DNA of 64,000 nucleotides from Streptococcus intermedius SK54 = ATCC 27335 (GCF_000413475.1 NZ_ATFK01000004.1:62001-126000); one strand, 5' to 3'; positions 45,972 to 55,568 are shown, counted from the stretch's first letter. A program made the numbers and translations. Notes: a model not told the origin generated them from the letters alone.

Positions 45972-47162
45972 ATGTCAGAACGTAAACTTTTCACATCTGA
46001 ATCTGTATCTGAAGGACATCCAGATAAGATTGCGGATCAAATTTCAGATGCCATTTTAGATGCTATCTTGGAACAGGATCCAGAAGCTCATGTGGCTGCT
46101 GAGACGGTTGTTTATACAGGCTCTGTCCATGTTTTTGGAGAAATCTCTACAACTGCTTATGTGGATATTAACCGCATAGTTCGTGATACGATTGCAGAGA
46201 TTGGCTACACAAATGCTGAATATGGCTTTTCGGCAGAGACGGTGGGAGTGCATCCGTCGCTTGTTGAGCAATCACCAGATATTGCACAAGGGGTGAATGA
46301 AGCATTAGAAATTCGTGGGAATGTTGATCAAGATCCACTTGATTTGATTGGCGCTGGAGATCAAGGTCTTATGTTTGGCTTTGCCGTAGATGAAACGCCT
46401 GAACTAATGCCACTGCCTATTTCTTTAAGTCATAAATTAGTCCGTCGTTTAGCAGAACTTCGTAAATCTGGAGAAATTGCTTATCTTCGTCCAGATTCAA
46501 AATCTCAAGTAACGGTTGAATACGATGAAAACGATCAACCTGTCCGTGTTGATACTGTAGTTATTTCCACTCAACATGATCCAGAAGTAAGCAATGAACA
46601 GATTCATCAAGATGTGATTGAAAAAGTCATTAAAGAAGTGATTCCGATGGAATATTTAGATGGAGAAAGTAAGTTTTTTATCAATCCAACTGGTCGATTT
46701 GTTATTGGTGGACCTCAAGGGGATTCAGGCTTAACTGGTCGTAAGATTATTGTTGATACATATGGGGGGTATGCACGTCATGGCGGTGGAGCCTTCTCTG
46801 GGAAAGATGCTACGAAAGTCGATCGTTCAGCGTCTTATGCTGCGCGTTATATTGCTAAAAATATTGTTGCAGCAGGTTTAGCTAAGAAAGTAGAAGTTCA
46901 GTTGGCTTATGCTATCGGGGTTGCACATCCAGTATCAGTTCGCATTGACACTTTTGGTACAGGTAAGGTCTCAGAAAGTAAGATTCAAACAGCAGTTCGA
47001 CAAATCTTTGATCTTCGTCCAGCAGGTATTATTCAAATGCTTGATCTGAAACGACCGATTTATCGTCAGACTGCTGCTTATGGGCATATGGGACGTACAG
47101 ATATCGACCTTCCGTGGGAAAGACTTGATAAAGTAGATGAGTTGAAAGCAGCTTTTAAATAA
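45972..47162 (+). CDS. metK: S-adenosylmethionine synthetase
   Basis: The 396-aa enzyme makes SAM from methionine and ATP. Family motifs are [28 protein letters not shown] and [18 protein letters not shown] use ATG 45972 because it is about eight bases from AGGGGG; ATG 45966 is too close. The upstream SMK box gives feedback control by its own product. Confidence 0.98.
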   Translation: MSERKLFTSESVSEGHPDKIADQISDAILDAILEQDPEAHVAAETVVYTGSVHVFGEISTTAYVDINRIVRDTIAEIGYTNAEYGFSAETVGVHPSLVEQSPDIAQGVNEALEIRGNVDQDPLDLIGAGDQGLMFGFAVDETPELMPLPISLSHKLVRRLAELRKSGEIAYLRPDSKSQVTVEYDENDQPVRVDTVVISTQHDPEVSNEQIHQDVIEKVIKEVIPMEYLDGESKFFINPTGRFVIGGPQGDSGLTGRKIIVDTYGGYARHGGGAFSGKDATKVDRSASYAARYIAKNIVAAGLAKKVEVQLAYAIGVAHPVSVRIDTFGTGKVSESKIQTAVRQIFDLRPAGIIQMLDLKRPIYRQTAAYGHMGRTDIDLPWERLDKVDELKAAFK

Positions 47163-47448
47163 TCGTAGTATCCCAGTCTTTCATACTATTGAGATGAGTT
47201 GGAAAGCAAGGCTTTTGATAAAGGTGGTTTTTGATTTTTGGAAGTAAACAGCGTTGTAATCCACTATATAAGAAAAGATGATTAGCTTCGTTAACAGTGT
47301 AGTGCAGATATGAGATGACAAAATAGATTTTTATTTTAGATCCTTCTAGAATGTAACAAAAACAAACTAGTTCTGTCATCATTATATAACAAGAATGACA
47401 AGTGGATTAGATTTCTTTAAAAGGATAGGCATTTCAGAAAAACTGTGT
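47163..47448. other. Non-coding gap between metK and murA
   Basis: About 290 AT-rich bases. I find no convincing frame, no strong terminator and no known element. Only weak short frames on the minus strand are present. Confidence 0.4.
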
Positions 47449-47454
47449 TATAAT
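47446..47454 (+). promoter_or_regulatory. Extended -10 promoter of murA
   Basis: TGT precedes TATAAT, 44 bases before the start codon. Confidence 0.55.
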
Positions 47455-47498
47455 AAAGTGCAGTATATTTGATTTAAAATTCCCTGAAAGAGCTAAAA

Positions 47499-48758
47499 AT
47501 GAAAAAAATTGTAATTAATGGTGGTCGCCCCTTAAAAGGAGAGGTGACCATTAGTGGTGCTAAAAATAGTGTAGTCGCTTTAATTCCAGCAGCAATCTTA
47601 TCTGATGAAATCGTAACTTTGGATTGTGTGCCAGATATTTCAGATGTTGTAAGTTTGATTGATATCATGGAAGCCATGGGGGCAACTATCGAGCGTCAAG
47701 ATGATACACTTAAAATTGATCCTCGTGGGATAAAAAATATGCCGATGCCTTATGGCAAAATCAATAGCTTGCGTGCTTCTTATTACTTTTATGGTAGCCT
47801 GCTAGGCCGTTATGGTGAGGCGACGGTTGGTTTACCTGGAGGCTGTGATTTAGGTCCGCGTCCTATTGATTTGCATTTAAAAGCCTTTGAAGCCATGGGG
47901 GCTACTGTGTCTTATGAAGGAAATTCCATGAACCTTTCGACAGGAGGCAAACGACTTCATGGGGCTAGTATTTATATGGATACAGTAAGCGTTGGAGCGA
48001 CTATTAACACCATGCTTGCGGCAGTAAAGGCAAAAGGGCGTACTGTCATTGAAAATGCAGCGCGTGAGCCTGAAATCATTGATGTAGCGACACTTTTGAA
48101 TAATATGGGAGCACATATTCGAGGAGCCGGTACTGATATTATTATTATTGAAGGTGTTGATACGCTTCATGGAACTCGTCATCAAGTCATTCCAGATCGA
48201 ATTGAAGCAGGAACTTATATCTCAATGGCAGCTGCAATTGGTGAAGGAGTGCAAATCAACAATGTTCTTTATGAACATTTGGAAGGTTTTATCGCTAAAT
48301 TAGAGGAAATGGGAGTTCGTATGACTGTTTCTGAAGATAGTGTTTATGTTGAGAAACAGCATGATTTGAAAGCAATCAATATTAAGACTGCTCCCTACCC
48401 AGGATTTGCGACAGACTTACAACAGCCCATTACGCCGCTTTTGTTGATGTCTAAAGGACGTGGCTTGATTATTGATATGATTTATGAAAAACGAGTAAAT
48501 CATGTTGCTGAATTAGCTAAAATGGCAGGTAAGATTTCAACAAGCGCCAATCACGTTGCGTATGAAGGCCCTAATCAATTGCAAGGGGCAGTCGTCAAAG
48601 CAACTGATTTGCGAGCAGGAGCAGCTCTTGTAATCGCAGGATTGCTAGCTCACGGAAAAACTGAGATTACAAATGTAGAATTTATTTTGCGTGGCTATTC
48701 AAATATTATTGAAAAGTTGACTAATTTAGGAGCAGACATTCAACTTGTTGAAGAGTAA
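47499..48758 (+). CDS. murA: UDP-N-acetylglucosamine 1-carboxyvinyltransferase
   Basis: The 419-aa enzyme performs the first committed step of peptidoglycan synthesis. The N-terminus [17 protein letters not shown] has the conserved Lys-Asn, and the catalytic loop [14 protein letters not shown] keeps the cysteine targeted by fosfomycin. Streptococci have two MurA paralogues; the 419-aa length suggests the second (murA2/murZ) type, but this is not certain. Monocistronic with its own promoter. Confidence 0.95.
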   Translation: MKKIVINGGRPLKGEVTISGAKNSVVALIPAAILSDEIVTLDCVPDISDVVSLIDIMEAMGATIERQDDTLKIDPRGIKNMPMPYGKINSLRASYYFYGSLLGRYGEATVGLPGGCDLGPRPIDLHLKAFEAMGATVSYEGNSMNLSTGGKRLHGASIYMDTVSVGATINTMLAAVKAKGRTVIENAAREPEIIDVATLLNNMGAHIRGAGTDIIIIEGVDTLHGTRHQVIPDRIEAGTYISMAAAIGEGVQINNVLYEHLEGFIAKLEEMGVRMTVSEDSVYVEKQHDLKAINIKTAPYPGFATDLQQPITPLLLMSKGRGLIIDMIYEKRVNHVAELAKMAGKISTSANHVAYEGPNQLQGAVVKATDLRAGAALVIAGLLAHGKTEITNVEFILRGYSNIIEKLTNLGADIQLVEE

Positions 48759-48790
48759 CTCTGAATAGTGTTGGCACGATGAAGTGAAAT

Positions 48791-48825
48791 AGCTCAGTTG
48801 GTACGCGCCAGCTGAGCTTTATCTT
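48791..48825 (+). terminator. Hairpin after murA
   Basis: AGCTCAGTTGG pairs with CCAGCTGAGCT (11 bp, one G-U, 6-nt loop), followed by TTATCTT. A weak terminator is likely. Confidence 0.6.
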
Positions 48826-48836
48826 AGAGGTAAGAT

Positions 48837-49388
48837 ATGAATTTGTGGACAAAATTGGCAGAATTCGCCTTTATAGAAACAGAACATTTAGTATTGCGTC
48901 CCTTTTCCTTTATGGATAGTGAAGCTTTTTATAAAATTGCTTCCAATCCTGAAAATTTGCGTTTCATTTTCCCTGTGCAGGCTAATTTACAAGAAAGTCA
49001 ACATGTATTGGCTAATTATTTTATGAAATATCCTCTTGGCATTTGGGCGATTTGTGATAAATCTTCTAAGCAAATGATTGGTTCTATCAAATTTGAAAAA
49101 GTAGATGAGATAAAAAATGAGGCAGAACTCGGCTATTTTCTTAACAAAGATTATTGGGGACGCGGTTTGATGACTGAATGTGTCAAAAATATTATTTATC
49201 TTTCTTTTACACAATTTGGGTTTAAGAAGTTACGGATTGTCACTCATCTGGAAAATAAAGCTAGTCAACGAGTTGCTCAAAAGTCTGGTTTTCGGTTTAG
49301 TCGTCAATTTAGGGGAAGTGATCGTTATACACGTAAAATGCGGGATTATTTAGAGTTTTGCTATGAAAAAGGAGACTTTCATGAGTAA
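48837..49388 (+). CDS. RimJ/RimL-type GNAT acetyltransferase
   Basis: The 183-aa protein has FIETEHLVLRPFSFMDSEAF, LGYFLNKDYWGRGLMTECV (acetyl-CoA loop) and NKASQRVAQKSGF, the layout of ribosomal-protein-type GNATs. AGAGGTAAG precedes the ATG. It overlaps spxR by eight bases, so the two are coupled. The substrate is unknown. Confidence 0.86.
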   Translation: MNLWTKLAEFAFIETEHLVLRPFSFMDSEAFYKIASNPENLRFIFPVQANLQESQHVLANYFMKYPLGIWAICDKSSKQMIGSIKFEKVDEIKNEAELGYFLNKDYWGRGLMTECVKNIIYLSFTQFGFKKLRIVTHLENKASQRVAQKSGFRFSRQFRGSDRYTRKMRDYLEFCYEKGDFHE

Positions 49389-50658
49389 ACATCAAGAAAT
49401 TATCGCTTATTTAGAAGAATTACCAGTAGGAAAACGTGTGAGTGTACGCAGCATTTCTAATTTTTTGGGAGTGAGCGAAGGAACTGCCTACCGAGCGATT
49501 AAAGAAGCGGAAAATCGTGGATTGGTAGAAACACGTCCTCGTAGTGGAACGATTCGCGTAAAATCTTCCAAAGTGGAGCTGGAGCATTTGACATTCAAGG
49601 AAATCGCTGACATTACAAGGTCTGAAGTTCTGGCTGGTCAGGATGGACTTGAAAAAGAGTTCAACAAATTCTCAATTGGAGCAATGACTGAGAAGAATCT
49701 CTTACGCTACTTAACGGAAGGAGGTCTCTTGATTATTGGAGACCGCACACGTATTCAACTATTGGCTTTAAAGCATGAAAATGCTGTTTTAGTGACAGGT
49801 GGTTTGGATGTAAGCCACGATGTCTTAAAATTGGCAAATCACTTAAGTATTCCTGTTTTAAGATCCCAGCATGATACCTTTACAGTTGCAACCATTATCA
49901 ATCGGGCATTGTCCAATATGCAGATTAAAACAGATATTTTAACAGTGGAGCAAGTGTATCGAGGGAGTCATGAATATGGATTCTTGAAAGATACTGATAC
50001 CGTTCGTGATTTTATGGATTTGGTTCGGAAAAATCGCAACAGTCGTTTTCCTGTAGTAAATCAGCATAATATGGTAGTTGGTGTGGTAACAATGCGTGAT
50101 GCTAGTGATAAATCACCTCACACTATTTTGGATAAAGTGATGACGAAAAATATCTATGCCGTCACTTTAAATACTAGTATTGCCAATGTTAGTCAGCGTA
50201 TGATTACAGAAGATTTTGAAATGGTGCCAGTTATTCGCAACAATCAAACTCTGCTTGGAGTCATCACGCGTCGTGATGTCATGGAAAAAATGAGTCGCGA
50301 TCAAGTCTCTAGCCTGCCCACTTTCAGCGATCAAGTCTCTCAAAAACTGCGTCATATTAATGATGAATTTACTTTTGTTGTAGAGCCTTTTATGTTAGGA
50401 AATAACGGTGTCTTATCTAATGGTATTTTGACAGAAATTTTAACGACAGCAACGCATCAGTATGTGACATCTGGCAAGAAAAATATTGTCATTGAGCAAA
50501 TGACAATTTATTTCTTACAAGCTGTTCAAATTGATGAAACCTTGATACTTCGTCCAAGAATAGTTCGACAAACAAGGCATTCTGCCATTTTAGATTATGA
50601 TATTTATTTAAAACTTCAATTGGTTGCAAAAGCGACGATTACAGTAAAGATAAACTAA
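49381..50658 (+). CDS. spxR: SpxR-type regulator (HTH, DRTGG, CBS and hotdog domains)
   Basis: The 425-aa protein has an N-terminal winged HTH (SVRSISNFLGVSEGTAYRAI). A DRTGG-like domain (near residues 70-180), a pair of CBS domains (near 190-305; VVGVVTMRDASD, LLGVITRRDVME) and a C-terminal hotdog domain follow. This layout matches YtoI and pneumococcal SpxR, a positive regulator of pyruvate oxidase. CBS domains usually sense adenine nucleotides. ATG 49381 has AAAGGAG upstream. map and rbn follow, the same order as in pneumococcus. Confidence 0.8.
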   Translation: MSKHQEIIAYLEELPVGKRVSVRSISNFLGVSEGTAYRAIKEAENRGLVETRPRSGTIRVKSSKVELEHLTFKEIADITRSEVLAGQDGLEKEFNKFSIGAMTEKNLLRYLTEGGLLIIGDRTRIQLLALKHENAVLVTGGLDVSHDVLKLANHLSIPVLRSQHDTFTVATIINRALSNMQIKTDILTVEQVYRGSHEYGFLKDTDTVRDFMDLVRKNRNSRFPVVNQHNMVVGVVTMRDASDKSPHTILDKVMTKNIYAVTLNTSIANVSQRMITEDFEMVPVIRNNQTLLGVITRRDVMEKMSRDQVSSLPTFSDQVSQKLRHINDEFTFVVEPFMLGNNGVLSNGILTEILTTATHQYVTSGKKNIVIEQMTIYFLQAVQIDETLILRPRIVRQTRHSAILDYDIYLKLQLVAKATITVKIN

Positions 50659-50682
50659 TACTTCAGATATTAAGGAGAAAGA

Positions 50683-51540
50683 ATGATAACTTTAAAATCA
50701 CAACGTGAAATTGATTTAATGGATAAGAGCGGAGCATTTCTTGCCAGCATCCACATTGGTTTAAGAGATTTGATTAAACCAGGTGTTGATATGTGGGACA
50801 TAGAAGAATATGTTCGTAGACGCTGTAAAGAAGATAATGCGCTTCCTCTTCAAATCGGTGTGGAAGGAAGCATTATGGACTACCCTTACGCTACCTGCTG
50901 TTCTTTGAATGACGAAGTAGCGCATGCCTTTCCACGTCATCGCCAATTAGTTGAGGGCGATTTAGTCAAAGTAGATATGGTTGTTGGTTTGGTTGATAAA
51001 GCAGAATTGGATGTTTCTAAACTGGATTTTAATAATGTGGAACAAATGAAGCACTATACAGAAAATTTTCGTGGTGGTGTTGCAGATTCATGCTGGGCTT
51101 ATGCAGTTGGGCAAGTGAGCGAAGAAGTACGACAGTTAATGGCTGTTACGAAAGAATGTCTATATCGTGGAATTGAAGTTGCTCGGGTTGGTAATCGGAT
51201 TGGTGATATCGGTGCAGCGATTCAAGAATACGCGGAAAGTTATGGTTATGGTGTTGTTCGTGACTTGGTAGGACATGGTGTCGGTCCAACTATGCATGAA
51301 GAACCAATGGTACCTCATTACGGACGTGCTGGACGCGGATTGCGTCTCCGTGAAGGCATGGTCTTGACCATTGAGCCAATGATTTCAACGGGCACTTGGG
51401 AAATTGACACAGATTTTGAGACGGGTTGGGCGCACAAAACGTTAGATGGCGGACTTTCTTGTCAATATGAGCATCAGTTTGTGATTACCAAAGATGGTCC
51501 TGTTATTTTGACCAGCCAAGGGGAAGAAGGAACGTATTAA
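50683..51540 (+). CDS. map: Methionine aminopeptidase
   Basis: The 285-aa enzyme removes N-terminal methionine. The metal and substrate site HGVGPTMHEEPMVPHYG is near residue 205, and IEPMISTG carries another ligand. It is longer than E. coli Map because of an insertion around residues 100-125 (DKAELDVSKLDFNNVEQ), typical of streptococcal Map. AAGGAG precedes the ATG. Confidence 0.97.
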   Translation: MITLKSQREIDLMDKSGAFLASIHIGLRDLIKPGVDMWDIEEYVRRRCKEDNALPLQIGVEGSIMDYPYATCCSLNDEVAHAFPRHRQLVEGDLVKVDMVVGLVDKAELDVSKLDFNNVEQMKHYTENFRGGVADSCWAYAVGQVSEEVRQLMAVTKECLYRGIEVARVGNRIGDIGAAIQEYAESYGYGVVRDLVGHGVGPTMHEEPMVPHYGRAGRGLRLREGMVLTIEPMISTGTWEIDTDFETGWAHKTLDGGLSCQYEHQFVITKDGPVILTSQGEEGTY

Positions 51541-51590
51541 AAATAGGAGTGGAAGAGGGGCTTTTTGCTCCTTATTCTATAGGAGATGGG

Positions 51591-52499
51591 ATGAAAAAGT
51601 TTGGTACTAAGATTGGACAAAATCCATTTTTACAAGCCTTTTTTAGATTTTATCAGGCGTCTGAAATTGATTTGACAAGCATTGCAGTAGCTTATTATTT
51701 GTTGATTTCAATTTTTCCATTGCTTTTAATCGTTGTAAATATACTGCCTTATTTTCGAATTCCAATAGCAGAATTTTTAGAAGCGATAGAAGGTGTTTTG
51801 CCAGAGTCACTTTATGAAATGATCGCGAAGGTCATTCGCAATGTATTAACACAACCCTCTTCTGGCTTGTTGAGTTTTTCCATTCTCTCAGCCTTATGGG
51901 CTTTTTCACAATCAATGTCTTTTTTACAAAAAGCTTTTAATAAAGCTTATGGAGTTGCAAAAGATAGAGGGATCATTTCACATCGGTTATTTAGTTTAGT
52001 GATGAGTATAGGCTTACAATTACTTTTTGCGTTCTCTCTTTTACTAACGATGTTTGGACGGATGTCCCTTCGGTTACTTCACAGCTTATGGAGATTTGAT
52101 AATCAGCTTTATGTCAGTCTACAAAAGATGACTCAACCAACTATTTATACTTTGTTGTTTCTTTCTTTATTGATGATATATTACTTTTTACCTAATGTCA
52201 AAATTAGAAAGATTCGATATGTTTTACCAGGAACAGCTTTTGTAGTCTTTATAATTGGCGGTTTGTTAAACTTATTTTCAGTTTATTTGGACACTTATGT
52301 AAATCACTTAATGGATATTCGCTTTTTTAGTTCTGTTTTTGTTGTGGTCGTAATGATTTGGTTTATTCTTATTGCCCAAATACTCATTGTTGGTGCAATT
52401 CTAAATGCAAGTTATCAAAGTTGTTACGAAAAAGAATTTGAAACTAGGCACAAGCAACTAATAACGCGGCTTATCAAAAATAAACAGAAGTTCAAATGA
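51591..52499 (+). CDS. YihY/BrkB-family membrane protein
   Basis: The 302-aa protein has about six membrane segments and the family's early SIAVAYYLLISIFPLLL motif. It was once annotated as ribonuclease BN, but that is not supported for this family; the function is unknown. ATG 51591 has AGGAG five bases upstream; the upstream GTG at 51549 lacks a site. Its stop codon lies inside a perfect 12-bp terminator stem. Confidence 0.88.
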   Translation: MKKFGTKIGQNPFLQAFFRFYQASEIDLTSIAVAYYLLISIFPLLLIVVNILPYFRIPIAEFLEAIEGVLPESLYEMIAKVIRNVLTQPSSGLLSFSILSALWAFSQSMSFLQKAFNKAYGVAKDRGIISHRLFSLVMSIGLQLLFAFSLLLTMFGRMSLRLLHSLWRFDNQLYVSLQKMTQPTIYTLLFLSLLMIYYFLPNVKIRKIRYVLPGTAFVVFIIGGLLNLFSVYLDTYVNHLMDIRFFSSVFVVVVMIWFILIAQILIVGAILNASYQSCYEKEFETRHKQLITRLIKNKQKFK

Positions 52500-52510
52500 A
52501 CTTCTGTTTT
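52482..52510 (+). terminator. Terminator overlapping the yihY-type stop codon
   Basis: AAACAGAAGTTC and GAACTTCTGTTT form a perfect 12-bp stem around AAAT. The stop codon TGA (52497-52499) spans the loop and the right arm. Confidence 0.85.
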
Positions 52511-52568
52511 GTGTTCTCTTTATTGCATTTGCAACAAAGTGTGGTATAATATTTCTGAAGGAGATAAT

Positions 52569-53018
52569 ATGACGATTTTACGAGAGATTGGTATCATTGC
52601 GCGAGCGCTAGATTCAATGGCAAATATTGAATTTCGCCATGTTGATTTGGCCAAAGGACAATATTTGTATTTGGTTCGTATCGTAGAAAACCCAGGAATT
52701 ATTCAGGAGGAGCTATCTGAATTTTTGAAAGTAGACCGGTCAACCGTTGCTCGCTCCGTCAAAAAGTTAGAAAGTAAAGGTTTGATTGAAAGAAGGGGTG
52801 CAGCTGGAAATCTAAAAACGAAAGAGCTTTTTGCGACAGATGCAGGAAGAAGACTTTACCCGTTTATCTTGGCAGAACATATGTATTCTGAGCAGCAGGC
52901 TTTGACAGGATTTTCAAAAGAAGAAGCTCAATTGTTAGAAAAAATGTTATCAAAGGTGCGACAAAATATTACTGATGATTGGGAATTGGTAAAAAAAGGA
53001 CAAAAAAGAAATTATTGA
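52569..53018 (+). CDS. MarR family transcriptional regulator
   Basis: The 149-aa protein has the MarR winged helix, with GIIQEELSEFLKVDRSTVAR as recognition region and KKLESKGLIERR as the wing start. AAGGAG precedes ATG 52569, and TATAAT lies about 25 bases before it. The downstream B3/B4-domain gene is ten bases away and is a likely partner. The target and ligand are unknown. Confidence 0.92.
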   Translation: MTILREIGIIARALDSMANIEFRHVDLAKGQYLYLVRIVENPGIIQEELSEFLKVDRSTVARSVKKLESKGLIERRGAAGNLKTKELFATDAGRRLYPFILAEHMYSEQQALTGFSKEEAQLLEKMLSKVRQNITDDWELVKKGQKRNY

Positions 53019-53028
53019 GAGGTGTAAA

Positions 53029-53736
53029 ATGAAAGTCATAGTTGAAAAGGAATTTTGGGAGTTATTTCCTCAAGCACAAATTAGTATTATGGTAGTTAAA
53101 GGATTGGATAATAGTGTTGATGAAAGTAAGGATACTTATTTTAAATCTTTATTAAATAAGGGAAGTAAGCGAGCAGAAACTTTTATTGAAGATGACACGT
53201 TTACTCAAAATATTGTGATTCAAGAATGGCGTAATGCTTTTAGTAAGTTTAGAACTAAAAAAGGCGCTCGTTCTTCTATTGAGGCTCTTTTAAAAAGGGT
53301 AAGTCAAGGTCGTGAGTTCAATCCAATCAATCCGTTGGTGGATCTTTATAATAGCGTATCACTTTCCTATGCTGTTCCTTGTGGGGGTGAAGATATGGCT
53401 AAAATTCAAGGCGATTTACATCTTGGCAAAGCAGAGGGAGGAGAGGCTTTCTTTCCGCTTGGCGCAGAGACGGATGCACCGGCTCTTCCAGAAGAAATCA
53501 TCTATTATGATGATGAAGGAGCTGTTTGTCGTTGTTTTAACTGGAGGGAAGCACAACGAACGATGTTAACAGAAGGGACAACGGATGCGGTATTAGTTAT
53601 TGAAGCGATTAATGAAGATCAAGCAAAGCGTGCGCAAGTAGCTATGAATGAATTGAAAAGTTTAGTTGAAGATTATTTTGGTGTGAAAGGGGAAATTACT
53701 AATCTGACAATAAATCAACCAAGCGTAGAAATGTAA
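53029..53736 (+). CDS. B3/B4 domain protein
   Basis: The 235-aa protein resembles the B3/B4 domain of phenylalanyl-tRNA synthetase beta, found alone in many bacteria. Visible pieces are WRNAFSKFRTKKGARSS, VDLYNSVSLSYAVPCGGED, and YYDDEGAVCRCFNWREA. A role in editing or binding mischarged amino acids is suggested by fold only. It forms an operon with the MarR gene. Confidence 0.85.
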   Translation: MKVIVEKEFWELFPQAQISIMVVKGLDNSVDESKDTYFKSLLNKGSKRAETFIEDDTFTQNIVIQEWRNAFSKFRTKKGARSSIEALLKRVSQGREFNPINPLVDLYNSVSLSYAVPCGGEDMAKIQGDLHLGKAEGGEAFFPLGAETDAPALPEEIIYYDDEGAVCRCFNWREAQRTMLTEGTTDAVLVIEAINEDQAKRAQVAMNELKSLVEDYFGVKGEITNLTINQPSVEM

Positions 53737-53755
53737 AAATAAAAAGCTTTTAAAC

Positions 53756-53800
53756 AGAACCACCTATCATGTAATGGTTATATAAGGAGGTTCTTTTTTT
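53756..53800 (+). terminator. Terminator after the MarR-B3/B4 unit
   Basis: AGAACCACCT pairs with AGGAGGTTCT (one mismatch), followed by seven T. Confidence 0.75.
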
Positions 53801-54053
53801 GTGACTAAAAAGAACGGAAATTTACAAAATATTTCTCTAAATTTAAATTACAGGTAGTTAGTTATCAAAGCGAAAGGATGTCCTCTATTGTTAAGAATAT
53901 AGCTTAAAAAGCAGATAGCCAAATTTGAAATTGAACAAGAAAATATCATGAAAATCCCGAGTTCCTCAAACAGGATTTAAGAGTTTGTAAATCCTAAGAT
54001 AACCAAAGAATAAAATGCTTGTCTATGCATGGAGAATGATATTTTAAAATCTT
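53801..54053 (+). pseudogene. Possible IS3-type transposase OrfA remnant
   Basis: Across frames I can read KFTKYFSKFKLQVVSYQ, then HENPEFLKQDLRVC, then MENDILK. The order and style fit the OrfA protein of IS3-family elements (N-terminal KFxxEFK-type start, C-terminal ExENxxLK). Stops and frame changes interrupt all parts. No terminal inverted repeats or second orf could be found. Confidence 0.35.
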
Positions 54054-54090
54054 AAGGGCTATCCTCACTTTCTGAGAATAGCTCCTTTTA
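54054..54090 (+). terminator. Terminator-like hairpin in decayed region
   Basis: AAGG, GCTAT and CTCA pair with TGAG, ATAGC and CCTT with small mismatches; TTTT follows. No intact gene precedes it, so it probably served a lost gene. Confidence 0.5.
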
Positions 54091-54479
54091 TCAAGCAGGG
54101 AATGGTTGCAAAGTGGTCACTCTGTGTCCAGTTTATCCGCCTATTTCGATTTTTTAAGTTCTTCTTACTATCTTTGGCTATGTAGTAGCAAATCACTATA
54201 CAAATGGTTTAACACTGACTTGTCATAAAGTTATTATAGGCCTATTTCACGTTTTGAGAAAGAAGCTTGTCATAAGACTACCTCTTGTAAGAATTTCTTT
54301 TTACATTTTAAGAGTGAATCATTGAGATTATCCCCTTCACAGATTGGAGAGAAATTGATTCAGCAGCGAAAGACTATAGTGATAAATATAAGATAAGAGG
54401 CTACACGAAATTTTAAAGGGTATAGAGAATCACACATGGCGAACAACTATAGTTTTCTTACTGTTCATTTCAAGCTCTT
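54091..54479. other. Degenerate region before gtrA
   Basis: About 390 bases with only broken short frames, for example DWREIDSAAKDYSDKYKIRG near 54335-54395. I recognise nothing and no RNA element is apparent. Confidence 0.35.
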
Positions 54480-54923
54480 TTATTTCTTTGATTTATTTTT
54501 AAATACAAATATTTTGCTAAAAACATAATTGAGTACAATAATAACGATTTGAGCAAACAGTGTTTCAATAGTATTGATCAATTTCATATCATGGTGAACA
54601 AACTGGCCGATGATATTTGGAAAAGTAGTAACAAAAATAAGTGTAAGTCCCATATCCAGTAAAAAGGTGGAAATCCGTGCAATTACAAACTTGATAAAAC
54701 GAGAAAACCAGTTTTTTCTTTCTTGTTTAAAAACAATCGTATCGTTTGTCACAAAGGCAAAGAGGATACCAGCGATATTTCCCAAAGCTGTAGCTAGCAA
54801 TTCATTGCTTGTATAAGCGTAACAAAACATACGAGTAAGAACAGCAACAACAGTTGTAGCAACACCAAAAAACAAATAAGACAAAATTTCATTCTCAAAA
54901 AAGTGTGTAATATATTTTTTCAT
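54480..54923 (-). CDS. GtrA-like membrane protein
   Basis: The 147-aa protein has four membrane segments (about residues 12-32, 38-58, 78-98 and 118-138) and the family features YLFFGVATTVVAVLTRMF and FVTNDTIVF. GtrA-like proteins help flip lipid-linked sugars for surface polysaccharide decoration. It stands alone, divergent from queT, with a TATGAT on the minus strand just upstream; its ribosome site is weak. No glycosyltransferase partner is adjacent. Confidence 0.85.
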   Translation of the reverse strand: MKKYITHFFENEILSYLFFGVATTVVAVLTRMFCYAYTSNELLATALGNIAGILFAFVTNDTIVFKQERKNWFSRFIKFVIARISTFLLDMGLTLIFVTTFPNIIGQFVHHDMKLINTIETLFAQIVIIVLNYVFSKIFVFKNKSKK

Positions 54924-54953
54924 ATATTTACTCTATCATATTTAAAAAAAATG

Positions 54954-54962
54954 TGCTATACT
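54954..54962 (+). promoter_or_regulatory. Extended -10 promoter of queT
   Basis: TGC precedes TATACT, placing the start near 54969, the first base of the riboswitch. Confidence 0.6.
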
Positions 54963-54969
54963 TGAAAGG

Positions 54970-55056
54970 CTGTATTAATGTTATCAATACAGTCCTTGGC
55001 GCTTAGTTTCCTTTCGCCAAGCATATTATACGCGGTTATAGCCGCCAAAGGAGAAA
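54970..55056 (+). promoter_or_regulatory. PreQ1-II riboswitch of queT
   Basis: An optional 7-bp hairpin (CTGTATT with AATACAG) comes first. The core follows: CTTGGCG with CGCCAAG around GCTTAGTTTC, then CATATTATACGCGG...CCGCC, ending in the ribosome site AAAGGAGAA. This is the COG4708/preQ1-II consensus almost base for base. Binding of the queuosine precursor preQ1 should hide the ribosome site and switch off transporter synthesis. Confidence 0.93.
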
Positions 55057-55058
55057 AA

Positions 55059-55568
55059 ATGGAAAAATTTACTGTTCGTGATATGGCTCAAATTGCTTTG
55101 GTTGCTGCGATTTATGTAGCACTCACAATGACACCGCCCCTGAATGCTATTAGTTATGGAGCCTATCAATTTCGTATTTCTGAAATGATGAACTTTATGG
55201 CTTTTTATAAACCTAAGTACATTATTGGAGTCACATTAGGTTGCATGATTGCTAATTTATTTAGTTTTGGGCTTATTGATGTCTTTGTCGGTGGTGGCTC
55301 GACCTTGATATTTTTGAGTTTGGGTGTATATTTCTTTAGAAAATATATGAATGAATATCTATTTAATGGATTAATCAGTAAAGCCTTTTTTTATTTTGCA
55401 ATTTTCTTTTCGCTTTCTATGGTGACTATTGCAGCAGAATTATATATTGTTGCCAAAGCTCCATTTTTCTTGACTTGGTTTACGACTGCAGCAGGAGAGT
55501 TCGCTTCACTCATTATTGGTGGAATTTTAATGGACAAGCTAAATAAGCGGATTGACTTGGGGAAATAA
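55059..55568 (+). CDS. queT: Queuosine precursor transporter QueT
   Basis: The 169-aa protein has five to six membrane segments and the QueT features MTPPLNAISYGAYQFRISE and FVGGGSTL. It is the substrate-binding (S) component of an ECF-type transporter for preQ1 or a related queuosine precursor. ATG 55059 follows the riboswitch ribosome site directly; earlier in-frame starts fall within the riboswitch. Confidence 0.93.
   Translation: MEKFTVRDMAQIALVAAIYVALTMTPPLNAISYGAYQFRISEMMNFMAFYKPKYIIGVTLGCMIANLFSFGLIDVFVGGGSTLIFLSLGVYFFRKYMNEYLFNGLISKAFFYFAIFFSLSMVTIAAELYIVAKAPFFLTWFTTAAGEFASLIIGGILMDKLNKRIDLGK

Noticed and set aside
48791..48818. AGCTCAGTTGGTA looks like a tRNA D-arm
   Set aside because: The segment folds as an 11-bp hairpin with CCAGCTGAGCT, and no anticodon arm, T arm or acceptor stem can be drawn. 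A terminator is the better reading.
51549..52499. Naming the YihY-type protein ribonuclease BN (rbn)
   Set aside because: The sequence is a polytopic membrane protein of the YihY/BrkB family; ribonuclease BN is a soluble metallo-beta-lactamase-type enzyme. The old name is misleading.
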